From positions 1 through 7,526 of the forward strand of contig JAGGTC010000071.1 in the NCBI GenBank assembly GCA_021163945.1: a stretch of DNA of 7,526 bases, written 5' to 3'. Below the pieces are notes generated by a model. It was not told where the DNA came from, did no database searches, and saw only the letters and a list, made by a program, of their open reading frames with translations. The stretch's first letter is position 1, and each line of letters opens with the position of its first letter. Of this stretch, positions 1 to 4,292 are shown piece after piece. The position numbers and the translations under genes are program-made. Origin of the DNA: Deltaproteobacteria bacterium (lineage in GTDB: Bacteria > Desulfobacterota > Desulfofervidia > Desulfofervidales > DG-60).

Positions 1-84
1 AAATATCATTCTATTTTTTTTTATTTTTATTTCGAGGTGCACCGTGCGAGCAATCTCTTCCAAAACAATCTCACCTTTTTGCAT
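1..84 (-). CDS. Possible leftward gene, 5' end only (28 codons in window)
   Basis: On the minus strand an ATG at 84 opens a frame that stays open to the edge of the window (28 codons, beginning MQKGEIVLEEIARTV). A GGAGG at 99-95 lies 10 bases before it. A second ATG at 88 is better spaced from the same site but ends after five codons. The visible part is too short to place in a family. It would be divergently transcribed from the rest of the window and share the control region at 85-268. Twenty-eight open codons can occur by chance, so the main support is the ribosome site and the divergent promoter-like DNA. A possible leftward TATA element is TTAATATATT on the minus strand at about 146-137. 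Confidence 0.4.
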   Translation of the reverse strand, partial: MQKGEIVLEEIARTVHLEIKIKKNRMIF

Positions 85-128
85 TCATAATCAACCTCCG
101 ACATTTTTTATCATCACATATATTTATT

Positions 129-205
129 AGTAAACCAATATATTAACTTTTTGGTAAACCGTGAAACTATTGTATAGGTAACCCTTAAACTATCGGCGGG
201 GTTTA
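129..205. repeat. Periodic GGTAAACC boxes (operator or iteron candidates)
   Basis: The boxes AGTAAACC (129-136), GGTAAACC (153-160) and GGTAACCC (177-184) begin exactly 24 bases apart. The complementary hexamer GGTTTA follows at 200-205, close to the next expected position, and runs into the TATA box. Each box is a near-palindrome with half-sites GGT and ACC. Evenly spaced short boxes beside a promoter suggest cooperative protein binding, either a repressor operator array or replication iterons. The AbrB-like protein encoded at 1060-1296 is a candidate binder by inference only. Confidence 0.45.
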
Positions 206-210
206 AATAT
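202..210 (+). promoter_or_regulatory. TATA-box candidate for the rightward genes
   Basis: TTTAAATAT follows a G-rich stretch (GGCGGGG, about 195-201). Archaeal transcription starts usually lie about 25-27 bases downstream of the TATA centre, which puts the start near 231-234 and leaves a leader of about 35 bases before the ATG at 269. The inverted box at 200-205 overlaps it, so a bound protein could block TBP. TATA-like strings are common in AT-rich DNA, so the call rests on position. Confidence 0.45.
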
Positions 211-230
211 TATTATAGACATATTATAGA
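211..230 (+). repeat. Direct repeat TATTATAGA, 11-base period
   Basis: TATTATAGA occurs at 211-219 and again at 222-230, an 11-base period, close to one helical turn. It lies between the TATA candidate and the predicted transcription start, where a bound protein would affect initiation. It could be an operator or simply AT-rich redundancy. Confidence 0.35.
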
Positions 231-268
231 ATAAGTATTGAATAATTCAAAAAAGAGGTGAATAAAAA

Positions 269-496
269 ATGTCTGTGGGTCTTCCTTACAAGATAAATAA
301 AATAAGAATATGTGTTGTGTTTGAGGATGGTAGCAATAAGGATCTTTATGAAGGCGACCTTATTGGAGCGGCAAAATGGTTGGGTACAACTGTGCACGAT
401 TTAACGCTAGAGCTTGGCCCAGATGGTCAGGTGCTCTGGCGAGAGGAGTATGAGCATGAAGGCAAACCTTGTGCACTTTGGGTTGTTGCTGAGTAA
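269..496 (+). CDS. Small protein of unknown function (75 aa)
   Basis: I do not recognise this protein. It is the first gene of the rightward series. GAGGTG at 255-260 lies 8 bases before the ATG. The sequence looks like a small mixed alpha/beta domain: a strand at residues 11-18 (KIRICVVF), a helix around residues 30-38 (DLIGAAKWL), then a strand-rich acidic half ending in LWVVAE. It has two cysteines, no membrane segment and no signal peptide. It is separated from the next gene by 86 bases holding a T-rich tract and a hairpin, so it may be expressed at a different level. A small DNA-binding or regulatory protein is possible from its position, but nothing in the sequence shows it. Confidence 0.75.
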   Translation: MSVGLPYKINKIRICVVFEDGSNKDLYEGDLIGAAKWLGTTVHDLTLELGPDGQVLWREEYEHEGKPCALWVVAE

Positions 497-500
497 TTAT

Positions 501-516
501 GTTTTTTTATTTTTTG
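501..516 (+). terminator. T-rich tract, possible archaeal-type termination
   Basis: GTTTTTTTATTTTTTG begins a few bases after the stop codon at 494-496. Runs of T on the coding strand can end transcription in archaea without a hairpin. Because a ribosome-binding site and the next gene follow on the same strand, this would be a partial terminator at most. Confidence 0.35.
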
Positions 517-523
517 TATTAAC

Positions 524-554
524 GCCCCTTTGCTGAGGTCAAACTCACAGGGGC
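524..554 (+). promoter_or_regulatory. Two-tier hairpin in the leader of the SAVED-like gene
   Basis: GCCCCT (524-529) pairs with AGGGGC (549-554), and inside it TGAG (534-537) pairs with CTCA (544-547) around the loop GTCAAA. An A-rich run and the ribosome site AGGAGG (566-571) follow. The hairpin sits between a T-tract and the start of the next gene, so it may protect an RNA 5' end, mark a processing site or regulate translation. It lacks the 3' T-run of a bacterial intrinsic terminator. Confidence 0.45.
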
Positions 555-582
555 AAAAAAACAATAGGAGGAATGTGAAAAA

Positions 583-1023
583 ATGTTTGAGCCAGTCAGT
601 ATAGGTTTGACAATCGCAAAATTTGCGGTCGCCCCTGTCCTACGCAAAATGTGGGACAAGAAAATCAAGAAGGACGACCGCCAAGAAGAAGGGATAATCG
701 TCGTCGAGCTCGCACGGCCGATAAAGCAAGCCGTGATTGATGAGTTCGGCGAGGAGAAGGTTGTTGCAACGATTTCCTATGAACGGCCGATAACCAAAGA
801 TGAGTTACATAAACTCGCAACGGATATATACAAGGCAATCATGGCAACAGCGCGTTTTTATAAGCGCGTCGGCGTGGTAACCAGTGGGCCCAACGCATTG
901 TGGGTGCTAGTGGGGCAATTTATCGGTATGCATCACGTGGAAATAACGTGGTACTGGTGGCAACCAGAGGAGGGATACATTCCTGTGGAAGATGCCTCAA
1001 AGTACAGACATTTGCTTTTTTAA
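583..1023 (+). CDS. SAVED/CARF-like single-domain protein, candidate cyclic-oligonucleotide binder
   Basis: The 146-residue protein has an N-terminal hydrophobic helix (about 5-24), a basic linker, a strand at 37-43 (GIIVVEL), a second strand at 58-66, a helix at 71-92 and then VGVVTSGPNALWVLVGQFIG (96-115), followed by the strand VEITWYWW and GYIPV (131-135). That last order, a hydrophobic strand ending in GP, a small-residue helix with xLGxxxG character, then an aromatic-rich strand and a Y-x-P segment, resembles the C-terminal part of SAVED domains, the cyclic-oligonucleotide sensors of CBASS and some type III CRISPR effectors. Known SAVED proteins are usually longer and fused to a nuclease, protease or membrane effector; none is fused here. 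Binding without an effector would suit a sponge or a sensor, but this is inference. AGGAGG (566-571) precedes the start. Recognition is by motif only. Confidence 0.5.
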   Translation: MFEPVSIGLTIAKFAVAPVLRKMWDKKIKKDDRQEEGIIVVELARPIKQAVIDEFGEEKVVATISYERPITKDELHKLATDIYKAIMATARFYKRVGVVTSGPNALWVLVGQFIGMHHVEITWYWWQPEEGYIPVEDASKYRHLLF

Positions 1024-1025
1024 CT

Positions 1026-1042
1026 CTTTTTATTTTGTTTTT
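1026..1042 (+). terminator. T-rich tract between genes, possible weak terminator
   Basis: After the stop at 1021-1023 the sequence is almost pure T until the ribosome site GGAGGTG at 1044-1050. It resembles the tract at 501-516 and may trim transcription of the downstream genes. It could equally be an unstructured leader that exposes the ribosome site. Confidence 0.25.
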
Positions 1043-1059
1043 TGGAGGTGAAAAGAAAA

Positions 1060-1296
1060 ATGTCAAACCCAATAAAAATTGATAAAGGCGTCGTTCTGAC
1101 ACCGACGGAGACGCCCCAAATCCGCAAGGTGATAGACTTTGCGAGTGGCCGGGCAAAAGCAATAACGCTTCCGAAGGAATTCTTGGACCGCGTCGGCCAT
1201 GAATTCGAGGAAGTGGAAACGAAAATCATGCGGATGAACGGCAAGTACGTCTTGCTCGTCATTCCGCACTTCGAAAAAGAGCAAAAGGAGGAATGA
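1060..1296 (+). CDS. AbrB/SpoVT-like DNA-binding protein (78 aa)
   Basis: The core RKVIDFASGRAKAITLPKEF (22-41), followed by LDRVG, matches the pattern of swapped-hairpin AbrB/SpoVT domains: an arginine-led strand, a glycine, then a conserved T-L-P-K-E-x-L segment before a helix ending in G. A second hairpin (53-69: ETKIMRMNGKYVLLVIP) completes a small beta protein. Members normally dimerise through swapped hairpins and bind DNA, often as repressors of their own genes in archaeal mobile elements and toxin-antitoxin loci. No toxin partner is obvious next to it. The ATG at 1060 is chosen because GGAGGTG (1044-1050) lies 9 bases before it; a TTG at 1042 precedes that site. It could bind the repeated boxes at 129-205, which is inference. 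Confidence 0.6.
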   Translation: MSNPIKIDKGVVLTPTETPQIRKVIDFASGRAKAITLPKEFLDRVGHEFEEVETKIMRMNGKYVLLVIPHFEKEQKEE

Positions 1297-1300
1297 AAAA

Positions 1301-1561
1301 ATGCCTGAGATCGTGACGCATTTTACAATTTCAAAAATAACGAAAGAACAGAACTTGGAAAAGAAGCAAACGACATACAAGATACTTCTACGTGGCAAAG
1401 GGGAAGACGGTGAAATAAAGTTGTCAATGAAATTCAGTGAGGAAAACTTCAAGCGCTTCAAGGCCAATTTCACGCTACAAGAGGGCGCAATTTTCGAGTT
1501 AATCTTGCGCCAAACCCAGAGCAAGATGGATGAGTTCCTCGGCGGTGAAGAAAATGAATGA
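1301..1561 (+). CDS. Beta-rich protein with C-terminal PIP-box-like motif (86 aa)
   Basis: The family is not recognised. The sequence alternates charged strands (4-14, 25-31, 37-43, 63-70) with one helix (47-55), as in a small OB-like barrel. Near the C-terminus, residues 73-80 read QSKMDEFL, which fits the Q-x-x-(M/L/I)-x-x-F-(F/L) PCNA-interacting peptide; archaeal PIP boxes commonly lie at a protein's end, as this one does. If real, the protein would be recruited to the host sliding clamp and act in replication or repair. GGAGG at 1287-1291, within the end of the previous gene, lies 9 bases before the ATG, so the two are translationally linked. The motif is short and could be fortuitous. 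Confidence 0.7.
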   Translation: MPEIVTHFTISKITKEQNLEKKQTTYKILLRGKGEDGEIKLSMKFSEENFKRFKANFTLQEGAIFELILRQTQSKMDEFLGGEENE

Positions 1562-1763
1562 ATTGGAATTTGAAGAAGATTGGGATGATGACTTCTGGGG
1601 CGAAGTTGAAGAAGATGAAGAAATCGAACCCGACTGCTTCGGTCAATACCTTCTCGGCGCAGGCTCTGAGGAGTGCGCCTTTTGCCCTTGGGCCGAAGTC
1701 TGCGCAGAGGTCAGTAAAGCCCAACTAAAGGATCAAAACAAAAACGAGGAGGAAGAAGAGTAA
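1554..1763 (+). CDS. Acidic four-cysteine small protein, probable metal binder (69 aa)
   Basis: An extremely acidic N-terminus (residues 3-25, mostly D and E) precedes a cysteine module: C28-FG, then C41, C44 and C50 in the order C-x12-C-x2-C-P-x4-C. Small mobile-element proteins with a CFG...CxxCPxxxxC layout probably bind zinc or an Fe-S cluster; the role is unknown. A glutamate-rich tail closes the protein. The ATG at 1554 is chosen because GGCGGTGA (1541-1548) lies 5 bases upstream; an in-frame ATG at 1530 would add eight residues. It overlaps the previous gene by 8 bases and its TAA shares one base with the next start. The next protein carries the same CxxCPxxxxC core. Confidence 0.7.
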   Translation: MNELEFEEDWDDDFWGEVEEDEEIEPDCFGQYLLGAGSEECAFCPWAEVCAEVSKAQLKDQNKNEEEEE

Positions 1764-2254
1764 TGGGTGTTGATTGGTGGATTGAGGATTTAATAAAAGT
1801 GGGTAACTCAAGAATGCAATATTTCAAGAGTGACTACATAGAAAAAATGGGCATAAAAACGGAAAAAACGGAGCAAAGAAAGAAAAAGGACAAGGCCCTC
1901 ATCAAATTAGACAACAAACTTTCAAACTTGGCCACAAAGATGAACCGGTACCCCGAAAAAGAACTACTATTCTTGGGAGCAATCACGGGTTGTGAAATTT
2001 GCCCCACAGAAGTTGTATGTTGTGACGAGTTTGATGTGGGCGTTACAAAACAGTACTACGAGGATATAAAAAAGGTCATCGACTGCATTGAGAGCCTATA
2101 TTTGACAAGTCTTTACGAGCGCATTAAGAATTTTAACGTTGTGGGCGCATATTTTGAAACGTTCGAAGCGTTTGTAACGTTCTTCCACAAGCTTTTGAAA
2201 ACAATCTATGAGTTGTATAAAAAAGGTGAGTATTATGCAATCTTTGAAGGTTGA
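1763..2254 (+). CDS. Helical protein with CxxCPxxxxCC motif (163 aa)
   Basis: Not recognised. It begins with a tryptophan pair (MGVDWWIEDLIKVG), has a lysine-rich helical stretch (33-60), then the cysteine cluster C77-EI-C80-PTEVV-C86-C87, and a long mostly helical C-terminal half rich in aromatic residues (95-160). The cluster repeats the C-x2-C-P-x4-C spacing of the preceding gene, which suggests the two bind the same kind of metal centre or arose from a common module. TAATG links it to the gene upstream, with GGAGG at 1748-1752. The last 20 bases overlap the next gene. There are no membrane segments and no enzyme motif. Confidence 0.7.
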   Translation: MGVDWWIEDLIKVGNSRMQYFKSDYIEKMGIKTEKTEQRKKKDKALIKLDNKLSNLATKMNRYPEKELLFLGAITGCEICPTEVVCCDEFDVGVTKQYYEDIKKVIDCIESLYLTSLYERIKNFNVVGAYFETFEAFVTFFHKLLKTIYELYKKGEYYAIFEG

Positions 2255-2615
2255 TGAGGAAAAAATGCTAAAAATCCCCCAAGTCAAGAGGGTTAAGGGA
2301 ATATTCATACCCAATAATTTCGTGGTAATTCAAGCAAAAGACCTTGAGCAATTTAATTTACTTCTAACGGCGCACAAATTGTCATTCGATGATGTTTACG
2401 AGAGAACTAATAGGACAAATTACGCCCAAGAGCATATATACTATGCTTTTACACTTTCAAACGGTGTGCCCATCGTGTTGAAATACGTCCAGAGAAAGCG
2501 CATCAATCTTGGTGAAACGGATGTGGCATCTTCTTCTTTTCGTAATTATCACCTATATAACATACACTCCGACACAAGTCGCCACACCCGCACCAGAAAG
2601 AGGAGGAATGAATAG
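2235..2615 (+). CDS. Unknown protein with basic C-terminal tail (126 aa)
   Basis: Not recognised. The N-terminal half has a basic strand region (IPQVKRVKGIFIPNNFVVIQ), a helix (35-47), and a central part with YYAFTLSNGVPIVLKYVQRK, which looks like a beta hairpin. The last 20 residues are rich in His, Arg, Ser and Thr and end TRKRRNE, a tail that could contact nucleic acid. The ATG at 2235 is preferred because AGGTGA (2224-2229) lies 5 bases upstream; a TTG at 2208 is possible but has no such site. It overlaps the previous gene by 20 bases. Its final codons also form the AGGAGG ribosome site of the next gene, and its TAG overlaps that gene's GTG start. Confidence 0.65.
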   Translation: MQSLKVDEEKMLKIPQVKRVKGIFIPNNFVVIQAKDLEQFNLLLTAHKLSFDDVYERTNRTNYAQEHIYYAFTLSNGVPIVLKYVQRKRINLGETDVASSSFRNYHLYNIHSDTSRHTRTRKRRNE

Positions 2616-3505
2616 TGGTAGAGTTGAAAGTTGAGAAAACCCACGAGCGCTACACAATTGATGACAAAGAAGTCAGCGCCCCATTTACCTTAGTGGGCAT
2701 TTCACGATTCACGCGACGGGATATAATCGACGTGGAAACAAAGAAAATCGTCGGCACAATCGGCTTCGATGATTACAGTTTATACGGCGTGACAACCGCA
2801 CGCCCACAGGTGATAATCAAGGCGTTCAATCTCGACACGGACCCAAACATCCGCATGTTCGTCATTCTGAGCCCTGAGTACATTGTCGACCAAGAAGACA
2901 AGTTTGTAATCATCCGCAACCCGAACAATCCCAACGTGTTGTACAGAATTCCAAAAGGATTAATGAAGGACACATACCTTGCTGCATTTCCGAGTAAACT
3001 TGGGCCGTGTATAATAAAAACCACAGGGAAATACCATATTGTTGTTGCGCCGAAAAAAGCCCCTAACGCCCCTGAATCTGAAAAAAAGGAAGTAGAAAAA
3101 GAAGAGAAAAAGAAAGAGGTTAGAAAAATGTCCGAAAAAGAAGTTAAACCCGAAAAAATGAAGCTATATGGAAAAGAAGTGAATGTTATACCCAAGGAGG
3201 CGCAGGTCACCGCGGGTGCGCCCTCTTGGGTTGATGAGTTAGACGAGCAAGTAACAACCTTGGATCTTGTGACTCTTGGCAAGCCAATCGTGATTAACAA
3301 GTTTGTCAAGATGCACTCCACGAAGTACGGCAACGATTTCATAATTGCCCATGTGACATTGCCCGATGGAAAAGAAGTAAAGTGGATAACAAGCGCATCA
3401 GTTCTAATGGACAAAATCGAAAAATACGAGAAATATATGCCCTTCGCCTGCAAAGTCATCAAACCGAAAGGCAAGAGATACTACACGCTCAGCTTCGACA
3501 TTTAA
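2615..3505 (+). CDS. Two-domain protein with C-terminal ssDNA-binding-like OB domain (296 aa)
   Basis: A beta-rich N-terminal domain (about 1-147) is joined by a lysine/glutamate linker (about 148-182) to a C-terminal domain (about 214-296). The latter, with KMHSTKYGNDFIIAHVTLPD (232-251), KEVKWITSASVL (253-264) and RYYTLSFDI at the end, resembles small phage and plasmid single-strand DNA-binding or replication-accessory OB domains: an S-x-K-Y-G strand, a dG-k-x-k-W strand, then a basic strand ending in YYTL. The N-terminal domain is not recognised. The start is a GTG overlapping the previous stop (TAGTG), with GGAGG at 2602-2606. It contains a well-formed internal start at 3128 in the linker that could release the C-terminal domain. 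It is probably in the replication module; function is inferred from fold-like pattern only. Confidence 0.6.
   Translation: MVELKVEKTHERYTIDDKEVSAPFTLVGISRFTRRDIIDVETKKIVGTIGFDDYSLYGVTTARPQVIIKAFNLDTDPNIRMFVILSPEYIVDQEDKFVIIRNPNNPNVLYRIPKGLMKDTYLAAFPSKLGPCIIKTTGKYHIVVAPKKAPNAPESEKKEVEKEEKKKEVRKMSEKEVKPEKMKLYGKEVNVIPKEAQVTAGAPSWVDELDEQVTTLDLVTLGKPIVINKFVKMHSTKYGNDFIIAHVTLPDGKEVKWITSASVLMDKIEKYEKYMPFACKVIKPKGKRYYTLSFDI
3115..3120 (+). promoter_or_regulatory. Internal ribosome-binding site before an in-frame ATG at 3128
   Basis: AGAGGT lies 7 bases before an ATG that is in frame with the gene at 2615-3505 and would start a 125-residue product (MSEKEVKPEKMKLYG...) made of the linker end plus the single-strand DNA-binding-like domain. 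Site and spacing match the real starts elsewhere in this window. The linker is rich in AAA, GAA and GAG codons, so a purine-rich match could also arise by chance. Confidence 0.4.
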
Positions 3506-3532
3506 CCCTAACAACTTTTCACTTTTTATGAT

Positions 3533-3614
3533 GGGTGGGTAGCTTAGTCAGGTGAGAGCATCCCGCGAGGGCCCGTACGCGCCGAAGGCGAAGGTTCAAA
3601 TCCTTCCCCACCCA
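3533..3614 (+). tRNA. tRNA-like gene 1, anticodon not assignable
   Basis: The acceptor pairs perfectly (GGGTGGG 3533-3539 with CCCACCC 3607-3613, discriminator A3614). The D stem GCTT/GAGC encloses a loop with GG. The T arm is GAAGG-TTCAAAT-CCTTC (3590-3606). CCA is not encoded. Between the D arm and the T arm are 29 bases instead of about 22, and no 5-base stem with a 7-base loop and U33 can be formed. Instead they fold as CCC-GCGA-GGG (3562-3571) and GCC-GAA-GGC (3581-3589), or as CGCG/CGCG around a 10-base loop. Seven extra bases are too few for an archaeal intron. It is either an unusual tRNA, a degenerate viral tRNA or a tRNA mimic. The amino acid cannot be assigned. Confidence 0.65.
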
Positions 3615-3633
3615 ACAAAAATACAAAAATCAT

Positions 3634-3764
3634 GGGCGGGTAGCTCAGTCTGGATAGAGCCCCTTACCCGCGGGAGTTGTGCATCGCGAGAATGGTTTGT
3701 CACGCCGTCGATGACAGGCGGTGCGCAACTTGGGAGGTCGGTGGTTCAAATCCACCCCCGCCCA
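3634..3764 (+). tRNA. tRNA-like gene 2 with about 56-base insertion, anticodon uncertain
   Basis: The acceptor is GGGCGGG (3634-3640) with CCCGCCC (3757-3763) and discriminator A3764. The D arm is GCTC-AGTCTGGATA-GAGC (3643-3660) and the T arm GGTGG-TTCAAAT-CCACC (3740-3756), preceded by a normal variable loop AGGTC (3735-3739). The 74 bases from 3661 to 3734 are about 56 more than needed. AGTTGTGC (3675-3682) pairs with GCGCAACT (3723-3730) to form a long hairpin, as an intron might, but excising one block does not leave a 5-base-pair anticodon stem with U33. An intron-containing tRNA with non-canonical splice sites is the simplest reading. CCA is not encoded. No amino acid is assigned. Confidence 0.65.
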
Positions 3765-3792
3765 CAAATAAAAAGTAGATAGGGTGATGAAA

Positions 3793-4137
3793 ATGAACGA
3801 GAAAGAAAATAAAGTCCGTGAAATTAACGTATATAGTTTGAATGATAGAAAATCCCTTGATGCCTTTGCCGATACAATGAGAAAACAAATTGATAAGGGA
3901 AAAATCCCCCTACTAATACCAATGATTCCATGGGGGACCATCTACGCCCCTACAAAGAAGAAACCATACTTTCGCTTGACATGGGTGCTCCCTGTTCAAA
4001 TATTCAAGGATCTGGACGTTGAAAAAATCAAGAAAGGAGAGCATTCAGTAGGCTTAGATGAATTAGACGGTATAGTGATGTACGCGTTTATGCTATTCCC
4101 AAAAGAAAAACTCAACCAAGACATCTTTAAAGAATAA
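3793..4137 (+). CDS. Protein of unknown function (114 aa)
   Basis: Not recognised. It starts shortly after the second tRNA-like gene. AGGGTGA (3781-3787) lies 5 bases before the ATG at 3793, which I prefer to the ATG at 3787 and GTG at 3784 that overlap the site. A charged helical N-terminus (1-34) leads to a proline-rich hydrophobic stretch (IPLLIPMIPWGTIYAP), then a strand segment (YFRLTWVLPVQIF) and a helix-strand end (LDGIVMYAFMLFPKEKL). No cysteines, no clear membrane helix and no catalytic motif are seen. It begins the second gene series, which shows a lower GC content by eye than genes at 583-1300. Confidence 0.7.
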   Translation: MNEKENKVREINVYSLNDRKSLDAFADTMRKQIDKGKIPLLIPMIPWGTIYAPTKKKPYFRLTWVLPVQIFKDLDVEKIKKGEHSVGLDELDGIVMYAFMLFPKEKLNQDIFKE

Positions 4138-4157
4138 AAAGAAGGAGGCAGATCAAG

Positions 4158-4292
4158 ATGTTTGAGTCGGGCGAGTATATAAGTGTATTCACGGATCTGT
4201 TTTATTTCGGCAAGAATCCGTACGAGTGGTGCGTCGAGCAAGTTGCAATCCTAAAAGAGTTGAAAAAAAGAAAAGGAGGAAAGGAAGAATGA
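4158..4292 (+). CDS. Small ORF (44 aa), unknown
   Basis: An ATG at 4158 preceded by GGAGG (4144-4148, spacing 9) opens a 44-codon frame ending in TGA, whose ATGA overlaps the next start at 4289. The protein begins MFESGEYISVFTDLFYFG, continues with NPYEWCVEQVAILKELKKRK and ends in a basic/acidic tail. The second half reads as an amphipathic helix. The ribosome site, the operon-style overlap and the exact filling of the gap between neighbours make it a credible gene despite its size. Function unknown. Confidence 0.65.
   Translation: MFESGEYISVFTDLFYFGKNPYEWCVEQVAILKELKKRKGGKEE

Larger units (their letters stand above)
85..268. promoter_or_regulatory. Divergent intergenic control region
   Basis: This non-coding stretch separates the possible leftward gene from the rightward series. 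It contains three GGTAAACC-like boxes, a rightward TATA box, a 9-base direct repeat and AT-rich DNA that could serve a leftward promoter. The short word AAACTAT also recurs at 164-170 and 187-193. It is the only sizeable gene-free DNA in the window, so it is the natural place for transcriptional control and possibly for a replication origin. No terminator hairpin is seen here. Confidence 0.55.

Noticed and set aside
1063..1524. Minus-strand frame of 153 codons
   Set aside because: It is antisense to two well-supported genes with good ribosome sites and has no start signal of its own.
2773..3474. Long minus-strand open frame of 233 codons
   Set aside because: It lies fully antisense to the two-domain gene at 2615-3505, has no ribosome site and encodes a low-complexity Ser/Phe-rich product typical of the shadow of Lys/Glu-rich coding DNA.
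3521..3529. T-rich ACTTTTTAT just before tRNA-like gene 1 as its promoter
   Set aside because: It lies only a few bases from the mature 5' end, too close for a TATA box; the RNA may be processed from the long transcript instead.
3675..3731. A cysteine tRNA reading of gene 2, with GAGTT/AACTT as anticodon stem and GCA as anticodon
   Set aside because: It leaves 13 unexplained bases after the D arm, an 8-base variable region and a G at position 32, and the stem continues unbroken into the supposed loop.
3533..3764. CRISPR array or integrase attachment site at the tRNA-like genes
   Set aside because: There are no regular repeats with spacers, no integrase gene in the window and no second partial copy of either tRNA end.
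3552..3782. Plus-strand frame across both tRNA-like genes
   Set aside because: It has no ribosome site and only translates the structured RNA genes.
3645..3941. Minus-strand frame with a GVDLNHRPP string (and GGGGFEPPTS in the next frame)
   Set aside because: These strings are the well-known mistranslation of the T arm and acceptor end of tRNA genes. The frame covers the second tRNA-like gene.
4176..4183. TATATAAG, a good TATA-box match inside the 44-residue gene
   Set aside because: It could drive the gene at 4289, but TATA-like strings are frequent in this AT-rich operon, and the ATGA coupling already explains expression.
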